Source of the DNA: Parasalinivibrio latis
Lineage (GTDB): Bacteria > Pseudomonadota > Gammaproteobacteria > Enterobacterales > Vibrionaceae
NCBI RefSeq assembly: GCF_036825535.1
Contig: NZ_CP098813.1
Span: forward strand, 558,001-622,000
Direction of reading: 5' to 3'
DNA: 64,000 nucleotides
The number at the start of each line of letters is the position of its first letter. Position 1 is the first letter of the stretch. Below, piece after piece: positions 35,813 to 44,981 of the stretch. A program made the position numbers and the translations under genes. The notes beneath the pieces were generated by a model. That model did not search any database. It saw only the letters and a list, made by a program, of their open reading frames with translations, and was not told where the DNA came from.

Positions 35813-37045
35813 TCAGTAAAGCAGCCCTGATTTCTCAGCATCGTCTGTTTTTGGAATATATCGGCTGTCTGGTATCCCGACTGACGGCAACACATAATCT
35901 ACCAGTAACTCAAACGGGAAGTTTTCATCCTGCCCGATATATGCGCCGGACGTCATCACAAATACGAGGTTCAGTTCAGGAACAATGAACATTTCCTGGC
36001 CGCCGGACCCTCTCATACCGGCAATATCCAACGTCTTACCGTTTGCAGCAATCAAAGGAAACCACCAGTTGTGGCCATATTGAATTGTTTTGTCTTTCCA
36101 GAATTTTCCCTTGGGTACCCGGCTTTCTTCCGCCCATGCAGTTGAAAAGATACGCTCACCTCTCCACATACCTTCATTCAGGTATAGTACCCCCAGTTTC
36201 GCCAAATCGCGGGATCTCAGGTACAAGCCCGACGACCCCAAATAATCTCCGGTAATCTCATGCGAAAACCAGTCATAGTTGGTTATCCCAAGCGGTCCGA
36301 ACAACGCATCTTCAGCATATTCCCTGAGCGTCATCCCTGTAACCTGCTCAACCACTCCGCCAAGTAAAACACTCATGGCTCCCTGGTAAACATAGTGCTC
36401 TCCCGGGGAACCGCTGACACCCTTGTTCAGGATGTACTCATACGGATCGCGGGAAAGCCACATTTTCATCGCGTCACTATCAATCTCGCCCCACTCTTTC
36501 CAATCAAAGCCACTGTTAAAATCCAGTGCATTTTCTAGTGTTATCGCCTTTTTCTGTTCTGCATCCGGGTAATTTTCAGACTGATAATAGCTGAACAACT
36601 GAACATCCTTGCTTTCAAGCTTCCCTTTAAACAGCAGGTTACCGATCAACGTTGACGTCACTGTTTTGGTAATGGAGCGCATTTGATGAAAGGTATCGGG
36701 GGCAGGAGGAAAGTATACTGGCATCGGTGTACCATCTTTCGAACTTCTTACCGGGTAGTATTGTTCAAAAACCAATTTCCCATTGCGGACAATGAGTAAA
36801 GACTGGACCTTTTTTGTTTTACGGAGCGTCACATAAGCATGGAGATCGGCAAGAGGTTGGGGAGCCAACCCCTCCTCCCCCGGCAAACTCACATCCCAAT
36901 CGGCTTGAGTGGATTCCTGAGTCCAGTTGAAATCATCCGTTTCAGGTTTAGGCGGAAATAAAACGATGTAAACAACAAATGCAGATATCAATAGCAACAT
37001 CGGTGCTATTAACATGCTTTGTTTATTTGGGATTATTTCTTCCAT
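35813..37045 (-). CDS. Membrane-anchored serine hydrolase (beta-lactamase/transpeptidase-like)
   Basis: A 410-residue protein with an N-terminal hydrophobic helix (about 12-31) and a periplasmic class C beta-lactamase-like domain. The nucleophile motif is SITK (Ser 124, Lys 127). The usual Tyr-x-Asn is YQG at 220-222, and GSGGQ takes the place of KTG. Such proteins include esterases and D-aminopeptidases, so beta-lactam hydrolysis should not be assumed. The next gene remnant upstream belongs to the same superfamily. Confidence 0.87.
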   Translation of the reverse strand: MEEIIPNKQSMLIAPMLLLISAFVVYIVLFPPKPETDDFNWTQESTQADWDVSLPGEEGLAPQPLADLHAYVTLRKTKKVQSLLIVRNGKLVFEQYYPVRSSKDGTPMPVYFPPAPDTFHQMRSITKTVTSTLIGNLLFKGKLESKDVQLFSYYQSENYPDAEQKKAITLENALDFNSGFDWKEWGEIDSDAMKMWLSRDPYEYILNKGVSGSPGEHYVYQGAMSVLLGGVVEQVTGMTLREYAEDALFGPLGITNYDWFSHEITGDYLGSSGLYLRSRDLAKLGVLYLNEGMWRGERIFSTAWAEESRVPKGKFWKDKTIQYGHNWWFPLIAANGKTLDIAGMRGSGGQEMFIVPELNLVFVMTSGAYIGQDENFPFELLVDYVLPSVGIPDSRYIPKTDDAEKSGLLY

Positions 37046-37064
37046 TCCGATACCACCTTATCGC

Positions 37065-37544
37065 TCAGTTTGATCTACTGAAGGCACACAGTTTTTTGAT
37101 TAGATGGTTCCTGACGTCGAAATCTACAAAGAAGTTATTGATCAGCAGGACAACACCATTTCCGGTTTTCGGATCGACCATGACTCTGGAAAGAATTCCA
37201 GGCCCGCCACCGTCATGCCCCCAGAAAGTGCCATAACCCGGAACATTAAAATCAAACCACCCCAACCCGATAGCACTGCCGGTCATAGGATCTTGGCGAA
37301 CCACTTTCCAAATATCTTCGACAGTTTCTTTTTTTAACAATCCCTTTCCGCTTTGGTATTGAGGGAGAAACGATTGGACAAACGTTGCAATTGCTGTGAC
37401 CGATGCTCCCAGTAAGCCCGCTGAATTAAATGGTGAAAAATAGCTGCAATCATCCAGGGCATAGTACGTTTTTCGGCCATTCATCTGACTGACCTTCTTA
37501 CTCATATACCCGCGATCGTGCATGCTCTTGGTATACACAGCCAT
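37065..37544 (-). pseudogene. Remnant of a second beta-lactamase-like serine hydrolase (C-terminal part)
   Basis: About 160 residues match only the last third of a serine hydrolase: FWGHDGGGPGILSRVMVDP is the third catalytic-box region (HxG) and the following strand-rich tail. The SxxK and YxN boxes are missing. Reading upstream, the frame closes at a TAA near 37584-37586, and the DNA beyond is AT-rich with no sign of the N-terminal half. I read this as a 5'-truncated pseudogene, perhaps lost by a deletion; expression from ATG 37544 cannot be excluded. Confidence 0.72.
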
Positions 37545-37586
37545 AACTGGTGCCCGTGGGCTGTTTTTCGATTCATATTCATGCTG

Positions 37587-37986
37587 TTATATATTTCTTA
37601 CATGATATTTTTGACCAGGATTTACACCTAAATATTTCACTGTAAAAAATTAATAAGTTGTTTTTTTAACAACGCATATCACCAAAAATTGCATCAACAA
37701 AATCATCAATTTCATTTAACTGATAATAAGCATGTGTTTTGTCACGTAAAAACGCCATATATAAACCAGAAATATAGATATAATCGTATTTATTAGACAT
37801 CTACGACTCAAAGTGCCACATCTCTCGCATACGAATTAATATAATTTCACAGTAAATTATATTTATGAGAGCCGGAACGAAGAAATAATGAGTAGCGTTT
37901 TAGTGAAAATTTTCGTCTGGAAAATATTTATTGAATGAGTAGCAGCTAACGCCTTTTATAAAAAGCATCAGAGTAGGAAGGATGGG
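37587..37986. other. AT-rich region without genes
   Basis: About 400 bases between the hydrolase remnant and the tRNA-linked repeat. No ORF, RNA or operator could be supported. It may be scarred DNA left by loss of an element next to the tRNA gene. Confidence 0.5.
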
Positions 37987-38055
37987 GGCAATAGATAGCA
38001 AAAAGGCCACTGATTACTCAGTGGCCCTTTCTAATGTGGCGGAGAGATAGGGATT
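37987..38055 (-). repeat. 69-bp direct repeat, copy A (tRNA-Ser 3' end and terminator)
   Basis: This stretch repeats 38115-38183 with one mismatch. It contains the tRNA-Ser terminator hairpin, the encoded CCA and the last bases of the tRNA, but no complete tRNA. The similarity stops abruptly inside the T arm. Confidence 0.88.
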
Positions 38056-38114
38056 GACGCAGTCGCTTCGCTCGGCTGAACCCAATCTAGGCTTCTGCAC
38101 CCTATCTCTGATGT

Positions 38115-38183
38115 GGCAATAGATAGCAAAAAGGCCACTGATTACTCAGTGGCCTTTTCTAATGTGGCGGAGAGATAGGGATT
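38115..38183 (-). repeat. 69-bp direct repeat, copy B (overlaps the intact tRNA-Ser)
   Basis: The second copy of the 69-bp repeat, 128 bases from copy A. It runs from the region beyond the tRNA terminator into the 3' end of the intact tRNA-Ser gene. Confidence 0.88.
38131..38156 (-). terminator. Terminator of tRNA-Ser
   Basis: A perfect 11-bp stem AAGGCCACTGA/TCAGTGGCCTT with a 4-base loop, followed on the minus strand by a T run. It begins 9 bases after the tRNA CCA end. Copies with the same stem lie at 38003-38028 and 62397-62422. Confidence 0.9.
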
Positions 38184-38255
38184 TGAACCCTAGAACGGCT
38201 ATTAACCGTTGCCGGTTTTCAAGACCGGTGCTTTCAACCACTCAGCCATCTCTCC
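38165..38255 (-). tRNA. tRNA-Ser(UGA)
   Basis: A 91-nt gene including an encoded 3' CCA. The acceptor stem is GGAGAGA/TCTCTCC with discriminator G. The anticodon loop CTTGAAA gives anticodon UGA (TGA), the T arm is TAGGGTTCAAATCCCTA, and a long variable arm marks it as class II (serine). It is followed by a strong terminator and a partial duplication of its 3' end. Confidence 0.96.
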
Positions 38256-38371
38256 GCAAGTGCGGCGAATATTAGCGGCGAACGTTGAGGGTGTAAAGCC
38301 ATTTTGGAGCACTTGGCGTCCAACCGGTCACAGCTTAGTCAAGGTGATCAACTTTCAGGCTGACTGCGCAT

Positions 38372-39304
38372 TCAGCCATCAGTATTGATTCTGGCAATCA
38401 GCTTGTGAAGTGTCTCTTTCGCCTTATCGTTATCTACCTGGCAGGTTCCTGCCGCATGGTGACCGCCACCCCCGAACTCAAGCATCAATTCGCCCACATT
38501 GGTATTGGAAGTCCGGTTAAAGATTGATTTACCCGTTGCAAATACCGTGTTTTGTTGTTTGAGGCCCCAAAGTATATGGATTGAGATATTGCACTGAGGA
38601 TACATGGCATAAATCTCAAAACGGTTACCTGCCCAGATGACTTCTTCATCCCGCAAATCCAACACAATCAGGTTGCCATAAATCGTTGAGCAGCGGTTAA
38701 GCTGGTCATGGAATTTCAACCGGTGCTCACGGAATATTTCCACGCGCTCCTGTACGTCTTCCAACAACAGGATGTCTGAAATATCCATGTCCTTACAGTA
38801 ATCAATCAGCTCCATCATAAGCTGGTAGTTGGAGATCCGGAATTCGCGGAATCGACCCAAACCTGTACGCGCATCCATGAGGAAGTTAAGTAAGTTCCAG
38901 CCTTCCGGGTAAAGGACTTCATCACGATTGAAGTTGGCAGAATCCCCTTTATCAACCGCATCCATCATTTCGTCCCATTTTGCCGGGAAAGCTTTATGAC
39001 CGCCGAAATGCTTCCACACTACACGGGCTGCAGAAGGTGCCTCGCCGTCAATGATGTGGTTTTCAGCACGTTCTTTGTTGCGGATAAGCTCTGATGCATG
39101 GTGGTCAAAAGAAAGATAGGCATCAGGAACATAAGGAAGGTTGGTGGTGATATCATTTTCTGTGATCTCAACCTTTCCATCTTGCATGTCTTTGGGATGC
39201 ACAAAGGTGATGTCGTTGACTAGGTCGAGATGTTTTAGCAGTACAGCACAAACGAGGCCATCAAAGTCACTGCGGGTGACGAGGCGGTATCCTTTTTGTT
39301 GCAT
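38372..39304 (-). CDS. DHH/DHHA1 family phosphoesterase-like protein
   Basis: A 310-residue cytoplasmic protein. TRSDFDGLVCAVLL near the N-terminus and SFDHHAS (the DHH motif) are metal-binding boxes, and GGGGHHAAGTC near the C-terminus is the DHHA1 substrate loop. The family includes exopolyphosphatases, RecJ and oligoribonuclease NrnA; the size and motif wording resemble uncharacterised exopolyphosphatase-related proteins. It is monocistronic, with no promoter element I can identify. Confidence 0.88.
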   Translation of the reverse strand: MQQKGYRLVTRSDFDGLVCAVLLKHLDLVNDITFVHPKDMQDGKVEITENDITTNLPYVPDAYLSFDHHASELIRNKERAENHIIDGEAPSAARVVWKHFGGHKAFPAKWDEMMDAVDKGDSANFNRDEVLYPEGWNLLNFLMDARTGLGRFREFRISNYQLMMELIDYCKDMDISDILLLEDVQERVEIFREHRLKFHDQLNRCSTIYGNLIVLDLRDEEVIWAGNRFEIYAMYPQCNISIHILWGLKQQNTVFATGKSIFNRTSNTNVGELMLEFGGGGHHAAGTCQVDNDKAKETLHKLIARINTDG

Positions 39305-39462
39305 GGTGCAATTCCTGTCCTGGATATAAGATAAGCGACTCAGTTCCTATAAGTTGAGTCTACCTGCATATGCACAGGAATGTGTGTGATATCAGTAGTT
39401 GATATGCAATTTTGTGAGTGCTGTTGTCAGCCCCATGAAGGAAAGTGAGCTCTCTCGCAATC

Positions 39463-39487
39463 AAAAAAAGGGCGAAAATATCGCCCT
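39463..39487 (-). terminator. Terminator of ctlX
   Basis: A perfect 7-bp stem AGGGCGA/TCGCCCT with a 5-base loop; on the minus strand it is followed by a T7 run. It lies about 40 bases beyond the ctlX stop. Confidence 0.88.
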
Positions 39488-39527
39488 GAAGAGATGGAAC
39501 ACATGGAGAGTTAAGGGATAACCTGAA

Positions 39528-40493
39528 TCATGCTTTCGGCAAAAACAGTTCCGCCAACATACAGCGGACACTGCCCCCACCAATGGTTTCAATGGTTGTT
39601 ACATCGAAAGGCATTAGGGTGCCGTGCTGCGAAAGCTGCTTTTTCTGTTCATGGGTAAAAGCCTTGAAAGCAGATAAAGACATAGCAATGAACTTTTCAC
39701 CCACATTATTTTCAAGCTGAAGTACATTGCCGCAGAATTTACCCATCTGCTCTTCACTGATCGCAATCACGGTTTTATCTGACAACTCAGCCATCACGGC
39801 AGCGTGATCGACAGGGTGAATGATATCCTCACAAATCACCGCAAAACGCTCGCCCACAGCCATCATGACATTGGTATGGTATACCGGGCCGCCGGAGCTT
39901 AGCTCTGTATTAAAGGCCACGACTTGGTATCCGGTCAGCCTTGCCCACTGATGCAACAGCTCTGCATCACATCGCTGGGAGAGCGCGGCGTACACTTTAC
40001 GGTTGATGTGATCCATCACCATCACCCCGGTGCTTTCCAGAAACGCAATCGGATCGGCCAGGTTGCCAACTTCCATTACGCGGTTAGTGCGAAATCCATT
40101 TAATGCAAACAGCGACAGCAGGTTTTCAGGGCGTATTTCCATTCTGCGGTTCGGGCAGGCCATGGGATAGAAATACAAATCACCATTTGGATGGGTACTG
40201 AACCAGTTGTTGGGAAACACAGCGTCGGGGGTATCCTGCTCACCTGGAGTGTAATCCATAACCAGAGCATTAATGCCCTGAAACCGGAGTTCTTCCACCA
40301 TAGTATTGAACTCGCTCATAGCACGGCGGCGAATTTCAGTGTCACCGAGGGAGACTTTGTTCTGGAATGCATTGTCTTCACTGGTTTCAGTGTTAAACCG
40401 GAAATCTATGGGTGGGACCATGACCACTGCATTTGCATTCTGGTGGGAGCAGCGTTCCGTACCAAATAGAGCATCATCAAAAACCAGAGCCAT
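39528..40493 (-). CDS. ctlX: Citrulline utilization hydrolase CtlX (amidinotransferase fold)
   Basis: A 321-residue guanidino-group-modifying enzyme. AVVMVPPIDFRFN opens the domain, DAVFPNNWFSTH contains substrate-contact residues, VYHTNVMM supplies the catalytic His, and the nucleophile is Cys 311 in GGGSVRCMLAE. CtlX members hydrolyse citrulline to ornithine and are related to arginine deiminases. An AAGGTG ribosome site supports ATG 40493. The lrp-type gene upstream on the same strand is a likely regulator. Confidence 0.87.
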   Translation of the reverse strand: MALVFDDALFGTERCSHQNANAVVMVPPIDFRFNTETSEDNAFQNKVSLGDTEIRRRAMSEFNTMVEELRFQGINALVMDYTPGEQDTPDAVFPNNWFSTHPNGDLYFYPMACPNRRMEIRPENLLSLFALNGFRTNRVMEVGNLADPIAFLESTGVMVMDHINRKVYAALSQRCDAELLHQWARLTGYQVVAFNTELSSGGPVYHTNVMMAVGERFAVICEDIIHPVDHAAVMAELSDKTVIAISEEQMGKFCGNVLQLENNVGEKFIAMSLSAFKAFTHEQKKQLSQHGTLMPFDVTTIETIGGGSVRCMLAELFLPKA

Positions 40494-40721
40494 ACATTCA
40501 CCTTATTATTACTGCGCCATTAACAACCCGGCAACATGTGGTTATGTAGGTAATTGTAGTAGCACGAAAAGATAAGATTCACTGAATGTCGTGGCATTAC
40601 ATCCACTCACCAGTGAATCTTCTGTATGGATTTAAGATCGACAGTGAATATACCTGTCAATGAAGACATGTAAGGAAAAGAAACCTGCTTTTGCCAAAAT
40701 AGGTAGGCAATATACCGAAAG

Positions 40722-41207
40722 TTATAGTAACAATGGGTCAATGCCTTTCGAGCGTTTGTGCTCGGCAACGACTATTTCACTGCGGGTTTGAATCACACCG
40801 GGAAGCTCCCCCAATTTCACTGACATGAACCTTTGGTATTCTTTGATATCCCTTACACGGATTTTGATCATGCAGTCAAAATCTCCGGAAAGGGAATAAC
40901 ACTCTTCCACCTCAGGCATCAATGCCGCCTCTTTGGCAAAGCGTTCAAAGATCGAAAAATTGGTCTGGTCCAGCCGGATATGGATAAATACCTGCATTTC
41001 AAAACCAAGCTTTTCTGCAGAAAGCTCAGCCCGGTACCCCGATATATAACCTTCCCTCTCAAGACGTTTTACCCGGTCGGAGCAAGGTGTCGTAGTTAAA
41101 TGAACCAGTTTCGCCAACTCCACAATCGGCATACGGCCATGAGATTGGAGAATGCGGAGAATATCGATATCAATGCGGTCCAGCGTATTTACATCCTTGC
41201 CTGCCAT
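40722..41207 (-). CDS. Lrp/AsnC family transcriptional regulator
   Basis: A 161-residue protein: N-terminal HTH (LDRIDIDILRILQSHGR through HLTTTPCSDRVKRLE) and a C-terminal RAM domain that binds amino acids (about 75-150). ATG 41207 gives the standard N-terminus with a GGATGG site; an extension to 41267 is unlikely. It is upstream of ctlX on the same strand with about 230 bases between them, so it may regulate ctlX in response to arginine, ornithine or citrulline. That is inferred from adjacency. Confidence 0.92.
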   Translation of the reverse strand: MAGKDVNTLDRIDIDILRILQSHGRMPIVELAKLVHLTTTPCSDRVKRLEREGYISGYRAELSAEKLGFEMQVFIHIRLDQTNFSIFERFAKEAALMPEVEECYSLSGDFDCMIKIRVRDIKEYQRFMSVKLGELPGVIQTRSEIVVAEHKRSKGIDPLLL

Positions 41208-41689
41208 GTTGCCATCCAGTGTTTCAAGTCCTCTTTTAACAACAACATAAAACCCTGGTTTTCGCAACGTAGCCCCCGCATATTCACTTTATGCGCGCTC
41301 AGAAATACGCCAGCCTGGCTCCACTTTGTGCAATCTGTGGTATACTCCTGCCCAGGTTAATAAAATCAAACGTTAACCTTATCGGCCACAAAGTGGTGAA
41401 AGGGGTTGAGGCCAAAACCAACGCCCCGGAAGTTTCATCCGACCCGTCCCCCTTTGTGTCTCATTGCTTGCTTAGGCAATTTTCGCCGGAACAAGCCTGC
41501 AATCAGACTATCCAGAGAGAATGTCACTTTTCGAGCGGTACTGTGGCATTTGACCGATGCAGATCTCATCTAATCAATTCAATGACTTACTCATGTCATA
41601 ATTGTGATACAAACTGAGGTCTACCCAGCCGTCATACATGTTATGACGCATTACGATGAAAAAATTTTCCACAACAATAGGAGGAATGT
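41208..41689. other. Divergent promoter region between lrp and the cation efflux gene
   Basis: About 480 bases. A -10-like TATACT with a TGTGG just before it lies near 41337-41346. A TGTCATAATTGTGATACA stretch (about 41594-41611) could be a regulatory half-dyad. No RNA gene or ORF with support is seen. An AGGAGGA ribosome site ends the region. Confidence 0.45.
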
Positions 41690-42604
41690 ATGGCTGACAG
41701 CCGTCGAATCAGTAGGGAAAAGCTCGCGCTTCGTTTGTCGCTTGCAGGTACAGTACTTATGGCCTCAAGTGGCCTGGGCATTGGCCTTTTCGTAAATTCA
41801 AATGCAATTGTTCTTGATGGATTGTTTTCTTTGCTCAGTATGGGCATGACAGGGCTTTCTCTTTATGCGGCGCACCTCGTTACCCGCCCTGACGATGAAC
41901 ATTTCCAGTTTGGTTACTCTCACCTTGAACCACTGATAACGGTTCTCAATGGTGTTGTTATTCTTGCGGTATGTGGCTTTGCCTTTTACTCAGGCATCAG
42001 TGCCATGTTCACTGGCGGTAATCCCATTGATCTGAGCTCAGCCCTGACTTACGCCATCCTATCGACAGCAATTTGCTTCGGTATCTTCTTCACCGAACGC
42101 TACATTGCCAAAGAAGTGGACTCCGAACTCGTCCGCGTCGACTCACAGGAGTGGCTGGTAGACGGCATTCTCAGTGCCACTATCCTGGTGGGTTTTATTT
42201 TCGTTGTCTTGCTCGACAAATTGGGTTACTCCCAGTGGAATTCCTATGTGGACCCAATTCTGGTATCCGCACTGGCTATAGCTGCGTCGACACTGCCAAT
42301 CAGTGTGCTGCGTAAGAACTTAAAAGAAGTATTGCTGATCACCCCAGACAATAAAACCAAACGCCGGGTTGAAACCTCGATTGAGCAGATTGCCGAGCGC
42401 TACCAGTTTGCAGACTACAGCTGCCACTTTGTAAAAACCGGCCGCCGCTATGATTTGGAAATCAATATCCTGATTGATGAGTCCAACCATTGGCCATTGG
42501 AACGACAGGACTTCGTCCGCCAGGTGATACACGACAAGATTGTCCGCCGCCTCGGCGATACCTGGTTGTCGGTCAGCTTCACCACCAAAGAGAAGTGGTT
42601 GTAA
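41690..42604 (+). CDS. Cation diffusion facilitator (CDF) family transporter
   Basis: A 304-residue protein with about five to six membrane helices and a C-terminal cytoplasmic domain. VLDGLFSLLSMG and FQFGYSHLEPL correspond to the metal-binding helix 2 and the HxxG-type loop, and VDSQEWLVDGILSA and YVDPILV are further conserved Asp-containing segments. CDF proteins export Zn, Fe, Co or Mn in exchange for protons; the motif wording is divergent, so the metal cannot be named. A strong AGGAGGA site supports the start. Confidence 0.82.
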   Translation: MADSRRISREKLALRLSLAGTVLMASSGLGIGLFVNSNAIVLDGLFSLLSMGMTGLSLYAAHLVTRPDDEHFQFGYSHLEPLITVLNGVVILAVCGFAFYSGISAMFTGGNPIDLSSALTYAILSTAICFGIFFTERYIAKEVDSELVRVDSQEWLVDGILSATILVGFIFVVLLDKLGYSQWNSYVDPILVSALAIAASTLPISVLRKNLKEVLLITPDNKTKRRVETSIEQIAERYQFADYSCHFVKTGRRYDLEINILIDESNHWPLERQDFVRQVIHDKIVRRLGDTWLSVSFTTKEKWL

Positions 42605-42626
42605 GCTATTAGGGTATATTGACATC

Positions 42627-42653
42627 GAGCCCGCCAATTTAGCGGGCTCTTTT
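42627..42653 (+). terminator. Terminator of the CDF gene
   Basis: A perfect 8-bp stem GAGCCCGC/GCGGGCTC with a 7-base loop, followed by TTTT. Confidence 0.92.
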
Positions 42654-42803
42654 GTTAGGAATACCCATGACCATCAATACCCAGCGCCAAAAATCTCTCC
42701 GCCTCAACCACATCTATCCACTTCAAATTATTTGAGTTATGAATTTTTTTTCGATTCGCTCAGGTCTATGCTTTTACGACTTAGTGACAAACCAGAGAAT
42801 AAA

Positions 42804-43064
42804 ATGACACACGCTACAACCTACCAGCTCTATCACAAAGAATATTGCCCATACTGCCGCAAAGTTCGTGCAGCGATGCAGAAGATGAACCTTCATATCC
42901 CGCTTGTGGATGTCGGTCGGGATTTTGAAGCATGGAATGAACTGAACCAGAAAGGCGGTAAAGGCATGGTTCCCTGCCTGAGAATGGAAAAGCCTGACGG
43001 TTCAGTAGAGTGGATGTACGAATCAGATGACATCATTCACTTTCTGAGAAAGGAATTTGCTTGA
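42804..43064 (+). CDS. Glutaredoxin-like protein
   Basis: An 86-residue thioredoxin-fold protein with the dithiol motif CPYC (Cys 15, Cys 18), the cis-Pro region GMVPCLRM and a C-terminal helix SDDIIHFLRKEF. It matches short glutaredoxins/GST-N domain proteins that reduce disulfides with glutathione. ATG 42804 is chosen because it gives the family length; the frame upstream to 42540 overlaps the preceding CDF gene and terminator and is not coding. Confidence 0.85.
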   Translation: MTHATTYQLYHKEYCPYCRKVRAAMQKMNLHIPLVDVGRDFEAWNELNQKGGKGMVPCLRMEKPDGSVEWMYESDDIIHFLRKEFA

Positions 43065-43222
43065 TCAGCCAAATCCTGCACGATAATCCGGGGCCGCGGT
43101 TTTAACTGCGGCTTGGTTAGAAGATTTTTTTAGTATGGGACATTTTAAATAGGATGAACGCATTCCCATTTATTTGTTTTAGCCCCCCTCAGTTTTCTCT
43201 CCTCCGCTAACCCCCTTCCAAC

Positions 43223-43492
43223 TCAGCGCAATTTCCTCAGCTCATAACCTTGATTTTCAATACAACGCACAGCATCCACGTACGCTTCAAACACATCACG
43301 AAACGGGATGGAACCAGGATTGGCGATAGCATGTGCTGCGCCATCAATGTGGCACGCTTTGCCAATGGTGGCAATTTCCTCATTCGATGCAATTTGCCCA
43401 TCCTGCGTGTACCACGCAAATGGAGACTTTTCTGTTTGCGGATGCTCACATCCAACAAGGAACAACGTCATCGCGAACAAAAGATACTTCAT
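43223..43492 (-). CDS. Small lipoprotein of unknown function
   Basis: An 89-residue protein with a signal peptide and lipobox LVGC (Cys 15). The rest is hydrophilic, with two further Cys residues (near 48 and 77) that could pair. I do not recognise a family. It is convergent with the glutaredoxin-like gene, and the start has no strong ribosome site. Confidence 0.6.
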   Translation of the reverse strand: MKYLLFAMTLFLVGCEHPQTEKSPFAWYTQDGQIASNEEIATIGKACHIDGAAHAIANPGSIPFRDVFEAYVDAVRCIENQGYELRKLR

Positions 43493-43748
43493 AGTGATAC
43501 ACCGTCATGAATAAGGAGAGGCTGGCCTTTGGCAAGGCAGTGGCCCACTGACAATGCCATGGTTAATACGAATTAATTTAGACCCAAAGGCAGCAACAGA
43601 ATGCGTGTGAGATCAGAATATTACCACCAAACACAAATTGCTGAATATCTGGTCAGTCCCTGAAGTACCAATATATCGAATATGAGGCGGCAAGGGCTTC
43701 CTGTCCCATGCTTAACTGCATCAAGGTAAAAACGGATGGAGAGTGGGG

Positions 43749-44693
43749 ATGGATAACCAGCATGTGGCAAAAAAGCTGCGGATCTTGCTCAATGGGAAAA
43801 AAGCCGGACAGGAAGACGTCCGGCAGGCAATTGACAAAGCCAGGGAGCATGGCCTTGTTGACGTGCGGGTAACTTGGGAAGGAGGTGATATAGCCCGCCT
43901 GGTGAAAGAAGCGGTTTCAGAGCAAGTCGAAAGGCTGGTCGTTGCGGGTGGTGACGGCTCAGTCAATGAGATGGTCAATGCGCTAATGGCGATCGACAAG
44001 GCTTCCCGTCCCGCTTGGGGTATCATGCCTCTGGGTACAGCGAACGATTTCGCCACCGCATGCGAAATCCCGGCTGATTTATTCGAAGCTCTTCGGTTAG
44101 CACAGGCGGGTGATGCTTACCCAGTCGACTGTATCAGGGCGAATGAGCACTACTTTATGAATGTAGCCAGTGGAGGGTTTGGTGCGCAGGTTACCGTGAA
44201 TACCCCACCGGCACTTAAAAACTTTCTCGGCGGCGGTGCATACACCCTTTCCGGCGTCGTACAGGCACTCAAGTTTTCACCATTTGCAGGCACTGTGACG
44301 TTTCCCGATGGTACAACACAGAGTGACAGCGTTATCGTCGCAGCGGTCTGCAATGGCTCCCAGGCCGGAGGAGGACAAATCCTGGCAGCAGATGCGAAAA
44401 TCAATGATGGTCTTATGCGGTTAATGGCACTCAGTGAGTTTCCGCTGGACCAGCTCAATACCGTCGTTGAAGAACTTCAAAAAGGTGAAGATGGGAAGTA
44501 CGTACACAAACACCATCTTTCATCTGTTACCTGGCAAACAGACAAGGGCATGCCTATTAACCTCGATGGTGAGCCCCTGCATTACGGTAACAACATTGTT
44601 TTTGAGGTTAAACATCTTGCGGTGAATCTGGTTTTACCGCCGCAATGCCCATTATTGGTAAAAGCGGCAGGTCCAATAGATGGCAGTATTTGA
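43749..44693 (+). CDS. yegS: Lipid kinase, YegS-like (diacylglycerol kinase catalytic fold)
   Basis: A 314-residue kinase. VVAGGDGSVNEMVNAL is the nucleotide-binding GGDG motif, GIMPLGTANDFA follows as the second conserved loop, and INLDGEPL near the end is the third. YegS-type proteins phosphorylate lipids such as phosphatidylglycerol. ATG 43749 is preferred over GTG 43743, because GGAG is correctly spaced only from the ATG. This is the last core-like gene before the AT-rich carbohydrate island. Confidence 0.9.
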   Translation: MDNQHVAKKLRILLNGKKAGQEDVRQAIDKAREHGLVDVRVTWEGGDIARLVKEAVSEQVERLVVAGGDGSVNEMVNALMAIDKASRPAWGIMPLGTANDFATACEIPADLFEALRLAQAGDAYPVDCIRANEHYFMNVASGGFGAQVTVNTPPALKNFLGGGAYTLSGVVQALKFSPFAGTVTFPDGTTQSDSVIVAAVCNGSQAGGGQILAADAKINDGLMRLMALSEFPLDQLNTVVEELQKGEDGKYVHKHHLSSVTWQTDKGMPINLDGEPLHYGNNIVFEVKHLAVNLVLPPQCPLLVKAAGPIDGSI

Positions 44694-44920
44694 CGCAATA
44701 ATTGAAAGTTGAAATTCACTTACGTTAAGAGGGATACGAGCCTCTACATTTCATTTGCCGGGTGTAAGAGGGCACATAGTTGGTGCTAGGCTTGCGACTG
44801 GTTTCATCGATTTTCATGCCCGTATCTGCGTCCTTGAGGTGGTTTGGGTATATAGACCAACTCTTGTACTTAATGAGGTTCTCGTTATTGTTGAGGTGGC
44901 ACACCACACTCTATAGCATT

Positions 44921-44948
44921 AAAAAACCATCGCTTTAGGCGATGGTTT
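44921..44948 (-). terminator. Terminator of the GH35 gene
   Basis: A perfect 10-bp stem AAACCATCGC/GCGATGGTTT with a 5-base loop; on the minus strand it is followed by TTTAATGC after a T-rich arm. It lies about 35 bases beyond the GH35 stop. Confidence 0.85.
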
Positions 44949-44981
44949 GGAAGTAACAATGAAATATGGAATCAATATAGA

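Noticed and set aside
38041..38112. Possible second tRNA gene next to tRNA-Ser
   Set aside because: It has the tRNA 3' end and a complementary segment, but no anticodon arm or D arm; better explained as a partial duplication.
44725..44907. 60-codon minus-strand frame between yegS and GH35
   Set aside because: No ribosome site or family resemblance that I can name. It could be the tail of a lost gene, but the evidence is too weak.
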